Positions 10,809-22,300 of a DNA stretch of 64,000 bases are shown piece by piece. The first letter of the stretch is position 1; each line of letters opens with the position of its first letter. This DNA is from Artemisia argyi (taxonomy: Eukaryota; Streptophyta; Magnoliopsida; Asterales; Asteraceae). Both the position numbers and the translations under genes were made by a program. The stretch is taken from positions 164,261,323 through 164,325,322 of the forward strand of contig CM060687.1 of assembly GCA_030686995.1 (NCBI GenBank), given 5' to 3'. The notes under the pieces were generated by a model. That model had not been told where the DNA came from. It saw only the letters and a program-made list of their open reading frames with translations, and did no database searches.

Positions 10809-11291
10809 TGTTGATACAAAAGTTGGGCGTTCCTGATTATGGGCTCTTGCTCTCGTACCAATTCGCTTCTTAATGCTTGAAACTTGCGCACTAAGAAAAT
10901 AAACAACACCGTTAGGCTTATCGTGGGATTGTCTCCCACGATTAGACTCCGGCGTGAGAGTAAGTAATCGATTTAGGATTCTCGTAAAGAGTTTTAGGGT
11001 TTGTAAATCGTCCCTTGAATGAGAATTATGTCATTCCTTATATAGGCGCAAAATCCTTGTAGGGTTCGTGCTCCTTACGTTTCGCACACATGGTGCTTAT
11101 CCGGGTTAAGGATATTCATTCCATAGATAGAAGATCTCTATCTATTCCGTATATAATTTGGTTGGGATTGCGTGAGCCCATTCCTATTTTTGATGCGGCC
11201 CAAGGTACAATAGCCCACACATGGTTGACTTTAGGCCTTAGTAATGTTTAATATTTGGGCTTGTGGCCCATATATAGACTATACGTCATCA
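10809..11291 (-). repeat. 5' LTR of the Tat element
   Basis: Same ends and length as 1170-1652; followed by the target duplication GGTTC at 11292-11296. It should drive gag-pol transcription on the minus strand. Confidence 0.95.
11036..11046 (-). promoter_or_regulatory. TATA box in the 5' LTR
   Basis: The minus strand reads GCGCCTATATAAGGAATG across this point; transcription would start roughly 30 nt further on, inside the LTR. The same box is in the other LTR near 1398-1407. Confidence 0.6.
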
Positions 11292-11296
11292 GGTTC

Positions 11297-11559
11297 AAAA
11301 TTAAGCTTTTTGACATAATAGATTCTACTAAATAAATCCGTTTTGTTTTCAAGTATCTTTTAGAAAATTATGCATAAATAGATTTTCAAATAGATACAGT
11401 AGATCTTTAAGTAGATATAAACAATTATCAATAGATTATGGATTACAGATAACATAAATATACATACAGCTTTTTGATATTTCACGAGCATGCATTATAA
11501 ATAGATTATAGATAACATAGATATACATTCACGTTCTTAATTCTTATATTATACACTTT
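11297..11559. other. AT-rich flank, no gene
   Basis: AT-rich DNA between the Tat element and the SINE-like insertion. Nothing coding seen. Confidence 0.6.
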
Positions 11560-11575
11560 TATAAATCTTTTATAT

Positions 11576-11786
11576 TTTTTTTGAAAGGTGAATTTCAACT
11601 TAGAATCGATCACCTTCGCGGACAGCGAAGGCCCCATCGCCACCCCGCCAGACTATGTTGTCTGAACCGGGTCCACGCTGATCTCAGGTGGTAACGGGTT
11701 TCCCCCGGAAACCGTACTGCCTCCACACAAGTTACCTTGCTGGAGAAACAGCCGGATGAAAACCGGGCCATGCTCAGGATTTATTA
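11576..11786 (-). mobile_element. SINE-like non-LTR insertion with 16-bp target duplication
   Basis: A GC-richer 211-bp segment in AT-rich DNA, flanked by identical copies of TATAAATCTTTTATAT at 11560-11575 and 11787-11802. On the minus strand it ends in a run of A (TTTTTTTT on plus at 11576-11582 region). A tail of A plus a long direct duplication is the signature of LINE-driven retroposition. A GGTTCAGACAAC segment is only a weak match to a pol III B box, so a 5'-truncated LINE tail is possible instead of a true SINE. Confidence 0.75.
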
Positions 11787-11802
11787 TATAAATCTTTTAT
11801 AT

Positions 11803-12218
11803 AATAAAACAAAACCTCAAGTAGGTACTTTCGTATTTAAAAAAATATATATTTTCTTATTAGGTAATTTTTTAATTATTAATTTTTAATTTGTAAATTT
11901 ATAAATTCGTTTTGTTGATATATTATCCAAATAGAAGATAAATACAAAAAATATATATATAAGAAGCAACTAACAATAAGATTAAACATTTTAAATGATT
12001 ATCTTTAATAATAAAAATTCATAAATCAAACAAAACAAAACAAAGATTAAATTATTTGCTTTTTAATAAATAAAAATATATAATCCAAAAAATTAAAAAA
12101 AAAAAAAAAAAAAAAACTCGTGCGTGTGCGGGCATTATAACTAGTATTATAAATAATTATATAATTATTAATACTAACATTTATGATATGATACTCAATT
12201 TTTGTATATTATCTATAA
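11803..12218. other. AT-rich DNA with a Helitron-type 3' end at 12121-12144
   Basis: No gene. A poly(A) run at about 12089-12116 is followed by a degraded GC-rich hairpin (CTCGTGCGTGTGCGGGC) and, after AT-rich spacer, CTAG followed by T at 12141-12145: the layout of a plus-strand Helitron 3' terminus. Its 5' end was not found. Confidence 0.45.
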
Positions 12219-12960
12219 CTAGTAATTCAGACCCGTGCGTTGCACACGGGCTTTATCTAATTGATCATAGTGTAATGTGCAGTACTTTTTTTCGTTATTA
12301 GACTTTTGTAAGTATGGCCTTAGTTGATCGGTAAATTTTATATTTAAAATTTTTATAACACATTAGTAGTTATTTATAAAGTTTATATTTTGTATTTATT
12401 CTCAAGATTGTAACATTATATTTAAAATTTTTATGACATATTAGTAGTTATTTATAAAGTTTAGATTTTGTATTTATTCTCAAAACTGTAACATCTCTTT
12501 ATTTTTATATAAAACTAATATGTAATCTTCGGCACATATTTCGTCATTATATATCTAAGTTGTGATTGTATCACACCTTTTTTAAGCATGTCACACATTT
12601 AAAATAGTTTATTGACACGTAAGCTTCGGCACTTATTTTCATCATTATATATCTAAATTGTGATGGCATCACACATTTTCTAAGCATGGCACACATTTAA
12701 AATAGTTTATTGACAATAAGTTCCTAAGTTGTGATGTTACCACAACTTTTGTTAGCATGTCATGAAAAATGTTGGTGCCTTTATTTCTGTCAGTTTTAAT
12801 TGAGGTCGAGTCAAAAACTATGTTTGCCACTAATTTTCGTCATAAATAACTTGGGCTTCCTCAGGACCCGTGCAAAAATGATTGTGTAAATTATCGGGTT
12901 GTTAGTATGATGGTGAGGCCCAAATATACAACAATAGGTTTATTGACATTAAAAGAGTAT

Positions 12961-13013
12961 ATGTGAAGAGACTTTTTTCAAGATGTTACATTAAAAAGAG
13001 TCTCTTCACATGT
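12961..13013. repeat. Foldback repeat beside the (AT)n run
   Basis: ATGTGAAGAGACTTTTT at 12961-12977 and its complement AAAAAGAGTCTCTTCACAT at about 12995-13013 form a hairpin with an 18-20 nt loop. Confidence 0.7.
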
Positions 13014-13015
13014 AA

Positions 13016-13021
<6 letters not shown>

Positions 13022-13086
<65 letters not shown>
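13022..13086. repeat. (AT)n microsatellite
   Basis: Uninterrupted AT dinucleotides over about 65 bp. Confidence 0.98.
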
Positions 13087-13088
<2 letters not shown>

Positions 13089-14626
13089 TTACATAAATTA
13101 TTTTAAATATGAAGCGATGACATTATTATTGGAAACCTTTTATATTCATTCCCGTGCGATGTACACAGGTTTGGAATGCCTCAGGACCTATGCATGCACA
13201 CATGTTAGATGTAATTGTTTTTTTCGTAATGTTCAGGACTAATTTTCGGTTAATGTTTGAAACTCTCATTTTTTTATGAAAGACGGACTTCGTTGTTCAA
13301 ATAAATGATATTATTAAAAGCGAACTATTAAACAAATTTCCTTTTTAATAAAACTATAAAAACATTAAACATTAAAGTAATTAGTATATTCCAGAGTATA
13401 AATTATAACTCGTATAACTAAAAATCATATCCAATGACCCAAGTCCGAATCATAAACCCGCTCCAATCAATCAATAGACCCGACATTTAACTAAACACAA
13501 TTTTCTTCTCCTTTATATACTTCTTCGATTTAGAAGATTCTCATTGTTAAGATGATAGTGTGAAGATATTTTTATTATATACTACCATTTTCAATATGTA
13601 ACATTGACATAATTTACACAGTCATATCAAATATCAAAGTCACGCAATATTCCAAGACGTTTAATTAAAAAAGTGACATTAACACACCGCAACACAAAAA
13701 ACTACATTAAGAGCAAAACTATTAAAACGCACCAATAAAGTGTAGTAATAATTATTGACTAAAACTTGAATGCTCGTCACATTATTTTCAATAAACTTAC
13801 TTGCTAACGAATCAATAGTATTAGCCCGTTTATCGCTATTACATGAAGTAAAACATTGCATGTTTGATTTGTAACATACTATTAATATGAATGCTAAGTA
13901 TTCATTCCACCGGTGGCCGTGGCGTTATTCTTGTTGTTCTTGTTGTTGTTGTCTTTGTCGTTGTTGTTCATTGGCCTTTTGCATGTTTTTTTCTTAATAA
14001 AATTTTTGTGACTTCTCGATCTATTTCTTTAATGCTTCTTGACGCGCTGCATAAAACAATTAGATATAGTTGATTGTTAGTAACTTAAATATAATTAATC
14101 AATATATTGCATTTTCGATCAAATTGAAAATGTTCGTGCATGTTCCACTTAATAGATAAGACAACGATGTGTAGGATCTCTTAAACCATTAGAAAAGATG
14201 ATGTTACTACCAAACCTCCTAAGCACCATCCTTATGTCCTACATTGTTACACACATGAAATTTACATAAAACAATATAAATCAATATGCTAAATAAGTAA
14301 GACGATATGATGCTTACTTTACCACCATAATAAGTTGTAGCCCAATGGGCACGCGGTGTGTAGGAAGTTGTGGTTTGTTGTGTGTGATTTTTGACACATT
14401 ATATAGTTGATAAAATATTTGTAACTCATGAACGGGAAGGTAAAAAGACTAACCACTATTTATTGAGACGTTTGAGTTGCTTGAAATCAATGTACACATA
14501 CTAATTGAGATGTTTGAGTTGCTTGGAATCAATGGTGAATGCTTCATATGATAGAATCAATTCTTGAGACATTTGTTATTATCCCTTTACATTTATAAGG
14601 CTACTTTAGCTTTATATAATATAAGA

Positions 14627-15527
14627 TAATATATAAAGAGTTTAGGACTTTCTAAATAAAGAACTTTTAAAAGTTTGAAGATCAAAAACATTACTATAAA
14701 ATAAAATTTCAACAGTTTGTTACATACACACATATAAAAGTAACATCTAAAAAATTAATTGTCTTAATTTCATAAACTTGTAACATCTATAAAATTAATT
14801 GTCTTTAACCATTATGTTAAAATCTAACACATCAAACAACTTACTCAAAAAAACATTAAAAGAACACACTTTCATATCCCCACCTAACCACCCTCCACAC
14901 CCTCGGCTTCTACAAAAATCGCATTTCGGTTCGGTTTTGGTTTTAACCAAAAACCGACTCAAACCGAACCGTGCACATCTCTACATAAAGTCATTATTAC
15001 ATAAAACATGTAATCGAAATATATTGTTCACCAAAAAATTTAGTTACCCAATACCCGCTGCTGTAACGCGTGGGTTCCCTTCTAGTAGATATAGAAGTGT
15101 AGAAGAAACATATTTTAAATTCAGTGACACATATTTTTACTTAATGACACTCAGTGACACTTTTCCTATGTATTGTGTCATTAAGGACAATTTGTAGTGA
15201 CTGCTTTTTTCCTCATATCTATCATTGAGGCAAGATTTAAGGTTAGTATATCATTTATATAGGGAAATTTTGCATTTTTGTGATCCAATATGACATTTAT
15301 TTCTAAGATGACATTTATTTCTAACGTGATTACAAAACGCGACACTCTCTTTTATACAAAAATACCACCAATGTCTTTTAATTTCATATATATGTGAAAT
15401 TATAAAGTTTCTCATCAGGTCTAGTTACACCAATAAATTTTATATTTTATATTTATTTATTTACTTAGTTATTTTTATTTATTTGTTTTTTGCTCTTCAA
15501 GTTGACATCAATTTTGCTCAATTTTGT
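14627..15527. other. No gene; MITE relic and a Helitron-type 3' end
   Basis: 14925-14982 on the minus strand resembles the first 60 bp of the hAT-type MITE at 39635-40374 (GTGCACGGTTCGGTTT core). A hairpin-like segment at 15053-15075 (ACCCGCTGC...GCGTGGGT) lies 6-7 nt before CTAG|T at 15082-15086, the form of a plus-strand Helitron 3' end. ORFs here look accidental. Confidence 0.5.
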
Positions 15528-15529
15528 AA

Positions 15530-15595
<66 letters not shown>

Positions 15596-15614
15596 TATTA
15601 TTATTATTATTATA

Positions 15615-15650
<36 letters not shown>
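15528..15650. repeat. (AAT)n/(ATT)n microsatellite
   Basis: About 70 bp of AAT repeats switching to ATT repeats. It abuts the RT-like fragment that starts at 15651. Confidence 0.98.
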
Positions 15651-17148
15651 GGAGATACTTTGGTCGTGGGAAAGGTTTTAGAACTTATTATGACGGACGG
15701 ACAACGGCACGGTCTGCACTTCAATGTTGATAAAACCAAGGATTTTTTGCCAAAGGAAGACCCTAGAAGCATGCTCACAGGTGTCTTTCCGCCTAATATC
15801 GCACCACCGTTACATGGTGTTAAGTTATTGGGTGGGCCTGGTAGTATGGACCTTGAGTTTAGTAGTGAGCTTGTTATGGAAAGGGTTGCTAAAACTATTG
15901 AGCTAATGAATTTCTGTCGCCAAGCTTAAGGATCCTCAATGTGAGTTGTTGCTCCTTCTGTGTCAGCATTTCCAAGCTATACTTCTCTATGCGCACATGT
16001 TCTCCTCGGGTCTTTGAGCGTGCTCATATTTCATTTGATGCGACACTTCGTTCTTCTCTGGAGCTTATAGTCACTGCTGAAGGACCTGGGTTTTGTAAAT
16101 GGCAATGAAGACTGGCCACACTACCTTTTGATTTTGAAGGGCTTGGTGTATATTCAGCAGGTGATGTTTTAAACAATGCCTTCCTAGCATCTAGACTCCA
16201 ATCTTCTAGTTTACAGACTAAGCTCCTTCGACATTCTGGCATTGTAACTTCTGGATCTTCCTTTGATGATGCCTTGTATGCTATTAATGCGAAAATGGAG
16301 ACCGACCTTTTGGGTAGCTCATGTGAGATCGCTGCCCCCAAACTCATAAAGAAATTGGCAGATATATATTTCTCAAGTGTCGCCAAACTGGCTGAATCCA
16401 CCTTTCGTTTATCTACTACACAGATGGCTTTATGGAGATCGCAAAGGGAAGACTACACTTCAGATTGGCTTAGGGTGGTCCCGATATCTGGGTTGAGACA
16501 GATCATGAATGCCAGAACTTACCAGTGTGTGTTATGTTATCGGCTAGTAGTCCCCCTTTTTTCTGCTTAGATGTCATGTTCTGCTTGTTCCAGGGTATTT
16601 ACGGGAGACATTTATAGGGACTACGCGGTATCGTGTGCTGGTATTGTCGGTATTAAACATCAGCTTAATATAGTGCGTTATACCCTTGTGAGATATGTTC
16701 TCGGTCAGGGATCTCGGCTAGTAAAGAGGTTGACATTGGGCTCTGTGGGGAAAGGGACAATACCTTACGTCCAGCTGATATGTTGCACTATTCTTGGGAT
16801 GATGGGCAGGATATATGTGTTGATTTGACTGGGTCATCTCCCTTGACACAAACTAGTATGGCTGATTTTGCACCAGGTCGTGCGGTGATTGAAGTCGCAC
16901 AACGTAAACGTGTCAAGTGTGAGGCTAAATGCACGGACATTGGATATGAGTTTCTCCCCTTCTCATTATCTTCCTTTGGAGAACTTGATAAGGATGCGAC
17001 GACCTTACTAAAGCGCATCCGAATATTCTCGGTGACTCAGGATATTGGAGCACGTGCTGCTGATCACATTTTTAGTAGGATAAGCTTCGATATAGCTAGA
17101 GGAGTGGAGACCCAGTTGGTATCTCGGCTCCCCACTAATTTCTTGTAA
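15651..17148 (+). pseudogene. C-terminal part of an RT-like retroelement protein, decayed
   Basis: The plus strand starts GDTLVVGKVLELIMTDGQ..HFNVDKTK, an RT-domain segment, then PPLHGVKLLGGPGS, and continues in shifted frames to AKMETDLLGSSCEIAAPKLIKKLADIYFSS, VLCYRLVVPLFS, SCSACSRVFTGDIY and ends VSRLPTNFL with TAA at 17146-17148. This is the C-terminal half of the RT-like family also seen at 45448-46395. Several frame changes and stops (near 15925, 16108, 16570, 16830) make it a relic. Upstream is an (ATT)n run and downstream an (AAT)n/(AAAT)n run. Confidence 0.8.
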
Positions 17149-17179
17149 ATCTTATGATTTTTTAATGAAGTGATGTTCT

Positions 17180-17222
17180 AAAATAATAATAATAATAATA
17201 ATAACAAATAAATAAATAAATA
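17180..17222. repeat. (AAT)n/(AAAT)n microsatellite after the RT-like fragment
   Basis: AAT repeats then AAAT repeats, about 30 nt behind the stop codon of the fragment. Confidence 0.95.
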
Positions 17223-17885
17223 ATCACAATGTATTTGTAAGACATTCATAATGAAAAATTAACTTTAAATAAAATTTCTCCTTCCTCACAAGAACCCCTC
17301 CTTCCTCTCAAGTCTTACCCCTTGTATTACAAAACATTACAATAATTATGATTTTTTTTTTTTTCTTCCTTCCTTCCTCTCACCCTTGTATTACGAATTA
17401 TTACAAAAGATATGAATTTTTTCTTTCTTCCTTCGACCCTCATTTCTTCCTTCATCCTTCATCATGCTCTCTACAAAATGTTATCATTCTTTATCAATTT
17501 TTTCTTCCGATTTATTAATCTTCTTTGCACGACTTATTTTTGTAATCCAAAAGTTGAAGAACTTCATAGAAAAGTTGAGTTTTAGTTTAAAAAAAAAAAC
17601 AAAAAACAAAAAAAAAATAAATATAAAAAAAATAAAAAAAATACAAAAAACATTGTAAGTTGTGCTTTGCGAATTGTATAAGTGATATCTCTTAAATTAT
17701 TAACAAAAGCGAAGACATGGCCATTTTGCCCTCATGTGCAAGACACAGAGGGGATTTAACGGATTTTGATTGACAGATTATAGTCAAAGGAACTTTAAGT
17801 GATTCACAAAGTGAATAATGGGAACTTAGATATATTTAAATTTTGAAAATGACTCAATTAGTAGACGAACGGTGTATTTTAAAAA
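17223..17885. other. No gene; pyrimidine-rich and A-rich DNA
   Basis: CT-rich stretch at about 17275-17460 and an A-rich stretch at 17588-17652. Nothing coding seen. Confidence 0.6.
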
Positions 17886-17897
17886 CGAGTGGGTGAG

Positions 17898-17915
17898 CCC
17901 GCGCGTTGCCGCGGG
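17898..17915 (-). repeat. 3'-terminal hairpin of the Helitron
   Basis: CCCGCG, loop CGTTGC, CGCGGG: a perfect 6-bp GC stem. Its position just before the terminal CTCG on the minus strand fits a rolling-circle termination signal. Confidence 0.75.
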
Positions 17916-17926
17916 AATGCCGTGTA

Positions 17927-19376
17927 AAAAAATTTGTTTAAAGACAGTGCAAACTGTGTGTATATTACTTTCCGAAGCATGCAGTTGTGGACCACAACTT
18001 GTAATATGTTGATTTAAAATTGATGATCCTACCTTATGACACTAAAATAATCAAAATTCTCATCCTGGCTTGAAAGAGAAACTAATTTAGACAAAACTAT
18101 ACATGGAATAGATGCTTTGAAATGAGGTATTATGATATGTAAATGTCCGAAAATCATTTTTGAGCTACTGTAATTAAATGCAACATCATCACTTTCGATC
18201 TTCACGTTGAGTCAAGCTTCGTTAGCATGCCCATGAGGCATGAGTCCATGACTTTCAACTTAAACACCCTTTTGAGCTTGTTTGTATGCACAACATTAAG
18301 AGTTGGCAAGTGTCCACTATCTGTAGTATGTGCTCTATGTTAACCATATTCTTCCATCACTGATAAGGTATACAAAGTGTCATAAAGTTCAAACAATGTA
18401 ATAATTTACATGTAGCTCTATTCTTTCATCAAGTATCATTAAAGAGTTTTTTAAATCTCTTTTGATTCTAAACACATTTTGTTTCTGTAAACTTTTAAAT
18501 GAAAATAAAGACCATTTCATTGACTATGTACGTAATAAGATTCTAGTCGAAAAATTGCATTGAACAGATAATGGGATGAAATTTATATCTGAACTATAAA
18601 AAGATATTTACCTGAGATAAAGCAGATGAGGAGGCAGCATGCCTTCTTTTTTCGAAAGATACTGCCATTTTGGTCCTGACACTTAATCCCGGTACTGGAT
18701 TTAAAGGACCAATAGAACCCTTTGAACAAAAATGCGGGAGTAATCCACAAACCTTAAATGACATGTTCTCATATGCTCATCATTATCAGAGTCGCTATAA
18801 AATTAGCAATGGACCTTACGCATTCTTCAAGACCAGCAAATAGTGTGCACTCACTACCTAATGGATTTTTGCGGAAATATAAGTCAAACCTCAAACATCC
18901 AATGTAGTTAAAGATATGAGTAGCAGATATATGGCCATAATGTGTGCAAAATTGGAAGTTAAACGGCTGTACTGTACACACTCAATTATCAATATGGGTG
19001 TTTATGCATATGGCCAGCACCTAAATGAATGTTGGGGTTCAATCTTTTGTACATGTGAGTCAATAAAAGATGAGTGTGTCTCATGTTTGGGTCACTTTGC
19101 AGCTCGTAATCTTAGTGTTATTAATATAAAAGAGTAAAAAAGACTAAAGAATATTAACCATTGAATATTGAGTATTCTACTCAGATGCTCTAATCTCATA
19201 CCGGTAAAGACATTTTCTAATAGCAATATCAAAAGGTTGGCCCAAGGGTGCATACCGGGAAAGTTTTTTTATGCAAGAAATGGAAAAAAGAAATTGTACT
19301 ACACAGTACCCACTACCCAAAGCATATAATTTCTATATAAGTTTACTGTCTTGCCAATACGGTTTCTATATATATT
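17927..19376. other. Helitron 3' region, no gene recognised
   Basis: Between the terminal hairpin and the helicase. Small ORFs (18769-18981 minus, 18916-19137 plus) have no features I recognise. Confidence 0.5.
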
Positions 19377-22300
19377 TTAGTTATATGACCATCTTGTAGT
19401 AAAGTTTGAGAAACAGGATAGATATAATAAAAGAAAAGGTCTTATGTTAACGTAAAAAACTTTCCTGTTAAAAAGAGATTGCCCTTGACTTTTGTTGATC
19501 GTCATGGCGTAACAAAGTTTAATCGGAAATTGGTGGCGTTTAAAAATGAATGGAAGATTTGGATCTGTATGGATCAAAGGTATTCTATGTATAAAAACTT
19601 TTTCGCCGACTCTTGTTCCTGTGATTATCTGCACTTCAATAAGTCTTGACATTAACTGTGTCACTATCATGCGTGTCCCGTTGCATAAACCGCCTGCCAA
19701 GCTAACATTTCTAAGTAGCATCACCGGTAGTTCTAATTGATGTGGGGGAAAACTAGGCAGGCTAAACGTGTTTAGATACTCAGCAGGATACAGCATGTCT
19801 GTTTCAGCGCCACTACCATTAACAGGAATGGCTATATCATGGCTTGCGTAAGTTGTAGTTTCACCTCCAACCATTAATAGAACTTGTGAGTTAATAATGT
19901 CTGCAGTTTCATTCTTTGGGCACATAATGGCTTTTTGTTGCAGAGTGATCGCTGAAGGGGTCTGAAGTGTGTTTTGGTCATAGATGAAATCTATGAGGTT
20001 AGAGAGGCCGTGTTCGTCATCTTCTATACAGTATCTCTCAGGAATTTCTACCCACGCGGTGTTTCTGCTATCTTCTTTGTCTGGATCGCCAATTTCACCG
20101 TTACCAATATCAAGCAGCCATGAAGCAAATGAATGTGCTAAGCTCTGTTGAGCTAGATTTAAATCAGATCGAAATAGTCTCATGTTTTCTTTAAGCGTCA
20201 TGAGGCTGAAATGGGACCAAAGGTATGATCTTGCAACAGATGCTCCTATAATTTCCATCTTTGGTGCCCCTTTTTTGACTGGCAGCGTTTGGCGAAAATC
20301 TCCTCCTAAAATGATTGTTTTACCACCAAAGAGAGTGTCAGGTGCATCAAGTATGTCTCTAAGGGTTCTGTCCAATGCCTCAAAACACCGGCGATCATTC
20401 ATGGGCGCTTCATCCCAAATAATCAAATCTGTCTCTGCCAATAGGTTTCCAATATGAGTATTCTTTTTTACCTTGCAAAGTGTTTCGTCTGTGAGTTCAA
20501 GCGGCAATTTAAATCTTGAATGTGCAGTTCGCCCTGATGGAAGAAGAAGAGAAGCGATGCCTGAGGAAGCAACTGCGAAGACAATTTTACCTTGAGATCG
20601 TGGAGTGCTGATAAGGGTTTTCCACAAAAATGTTTTCCCTGTTCCTCCATGCCCGTACACAAAGATCAATTCTTGCACAGATGTTGTAGAGGCATTTATG
20701 ATGAGGTCATAAATTCACCTTTGCTGAGCATTTAACTTGGGCACTGACTCATTGCTTTCCTGTGCTAGCGCTCGCCTATTATAATTCTTTTCTTCCATTA
20801 GCAACCGATTATTTAGCTGATCAAGGAGTTCTTTTGGAGGCCGTGGCAAGCCATAGTTTTGAACTGATTTGCCACAACTGCTTAACAAAATTTCTAACTC
20901 ATATAATATATAGCCTTGTAATTCTGCATCATTTACATAGTAGTTGGGAATCCGCACATACTGTGAAACAACCCTCGGAATATCATGGCCCATTTCTTGC
21001 CAATATTTATTCCATAACTCAACAGGGTTCGCCACCTCACAATGAGTAAGCAGTTGGGCAAAGAGGAATCTTAGCTCTGCTGATGATGCCGATACACATG
21101 ATTCTTCAAGGGTTGTGTCCCATTCTTTATCGTCACCAAGCAATCCAAGAGCTTGACATGCAGCTCGGTATGTTGGGTACATAATTCTGTTGACTGTTTG
21201 TACTTCTGGAAAGCCTCTACAACCTTTTAGATGGCACAACAACATTCTCAAGTAGAAAATCTCTCCTAAGCTTGGATGCACATATGCAAGGCGGCCAACA
21301 GAGTATTTATTATTCTTCCGGCGTGACCATGATTTTCTATCTTCATACCAAGCAAACTGTGATGGGAATTCCAAGTAAGTCAGATGCATGCCATCTTCAT
21401 TTTCAGTATTGTAAGCAAACCATTCTGTGAGTGTTGTTAGTTTACGACCTGGCCAATTCACAACTGACTCCAAATTTTCTCCTTCTCGAAAGGTCATATG
21501 CTGCATGTTTTCAAGGTGTACTGAAAGTATTTGGACTGCTGGTTCTCTACTATGTATCTCAAATTTCAAGATTCTCCAACATGCTTCATGAGGAAAAATG
21601 AAACGACCATCAAGAAAATTCTATATTTCATCAATGCATGGCCGCCGCTGCACTGCTGAGGTAGATGCATCACCAACACACCTGGTCACTTGCGCAAATA
21701 TTCGATCTGTCCCTTTAGATATATATTTGAATAGATATTTTATAATCATGCTCCACCCACAGTATTCAACATTGATATGTGCATTGAAGGCCAAGCACAA
21801 TGATCGATTATATGGCACCACGTAGCTGTTGTCTAGCTTTAGACTGTGTTTAGTGGCATAAATCTTTGTGTCTCGTCTTCGGTAATGCACACGCCCTTTG
21901 TCATCAAAGAATGTTTCATTGTTGTATTTCTTTGGGAAGTTTTTTGTACACTCGCCGTCTTGCATACATGGTGCAGCCGGATTGGCTTTTCCACACGGTC
22001 CATGCATCATCATGTCTGAAACAACTTTATATGCGCGGGGATCGGCGGCTGGATCGGGTAACTCTGCAGAAATATATTGGTCGATATCTTCTGCATTTTG
22101 TGCTCTGGTTGCTGCAGAAAGCCACAAAAGTGTGTGACAATGCGGCAGGCCACGCTTTTGGAACTCAATGGTGTACAAAACTGTATAGCAAAGCGCATAG
22201 AAACAGCAATTATCACAATACGGAGAAATAATGTATCATGCAAATATATAGCGACGCTAATCTGAATGCGCAAAAACATTCGTAACGCCTAGAAGCTGGA

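Larger units (their letters stand above)
1170..11291 (-). mobile_element. Tat-lineage Ty3/gypsy LTR retrotransposon with an additional opposite-strand gene
   Basis: Two 483-bp direct repeats (1170-1652 and 10809-11291) start TG and end CA and are flanked by the same 5-bp duplication GGTTC (1165-1169 and 11292-11296). The order on the minus strand is 5' LTR, primer binding site, gag, protease, RT, RNase H, second archaeal-type RNase H, integrase, then a long spacer before the 3' LTR. The second RNase H and the spacer gene in opposite orientation are typical of the plant Tat lineage. By eye the LTRs differ at about 12 of 483 positions (9 transitions, 3 transversions), so the insertion is fairly recent. 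All coding parts carry lesions, so this copy is not autonomous. Confidence 0.95.
12219..14626 (-). mobile_element. Candidate non-autonomous Helitron
   Basis: On the minus strand the right end is A|TCTTATATTATATAAAGC, like the TC-starting AT-rich 5' ends of plant Helitrons. The left end has a hairpin (CCCGTG, loop CGTTGCA, CACGGG, 12232-12250), a short spacer, then CTAG followed by T (plus strand A at 12218, CTAG at 12219-12222). Insertion between A and T, no duplication, and hairpin just before CTRR fit Helitron rules. No gene inside; small ORFs at 13679-14073 look accidental. It holds an (AT)n run and a foldback. Confidence 0.5.

Noticed and set aside
15483..15929. Long ORFs with poly-isoleucine on both strands
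   Set aside because: The poly-Ile part is only the translation of the (ATT)n/(AAT)n microsatellite; the rest belongs to the RT-like relic.
17464..17658. Lys-rich ORF
   Set aside because: Generated by an A-rich stretch; no other support.
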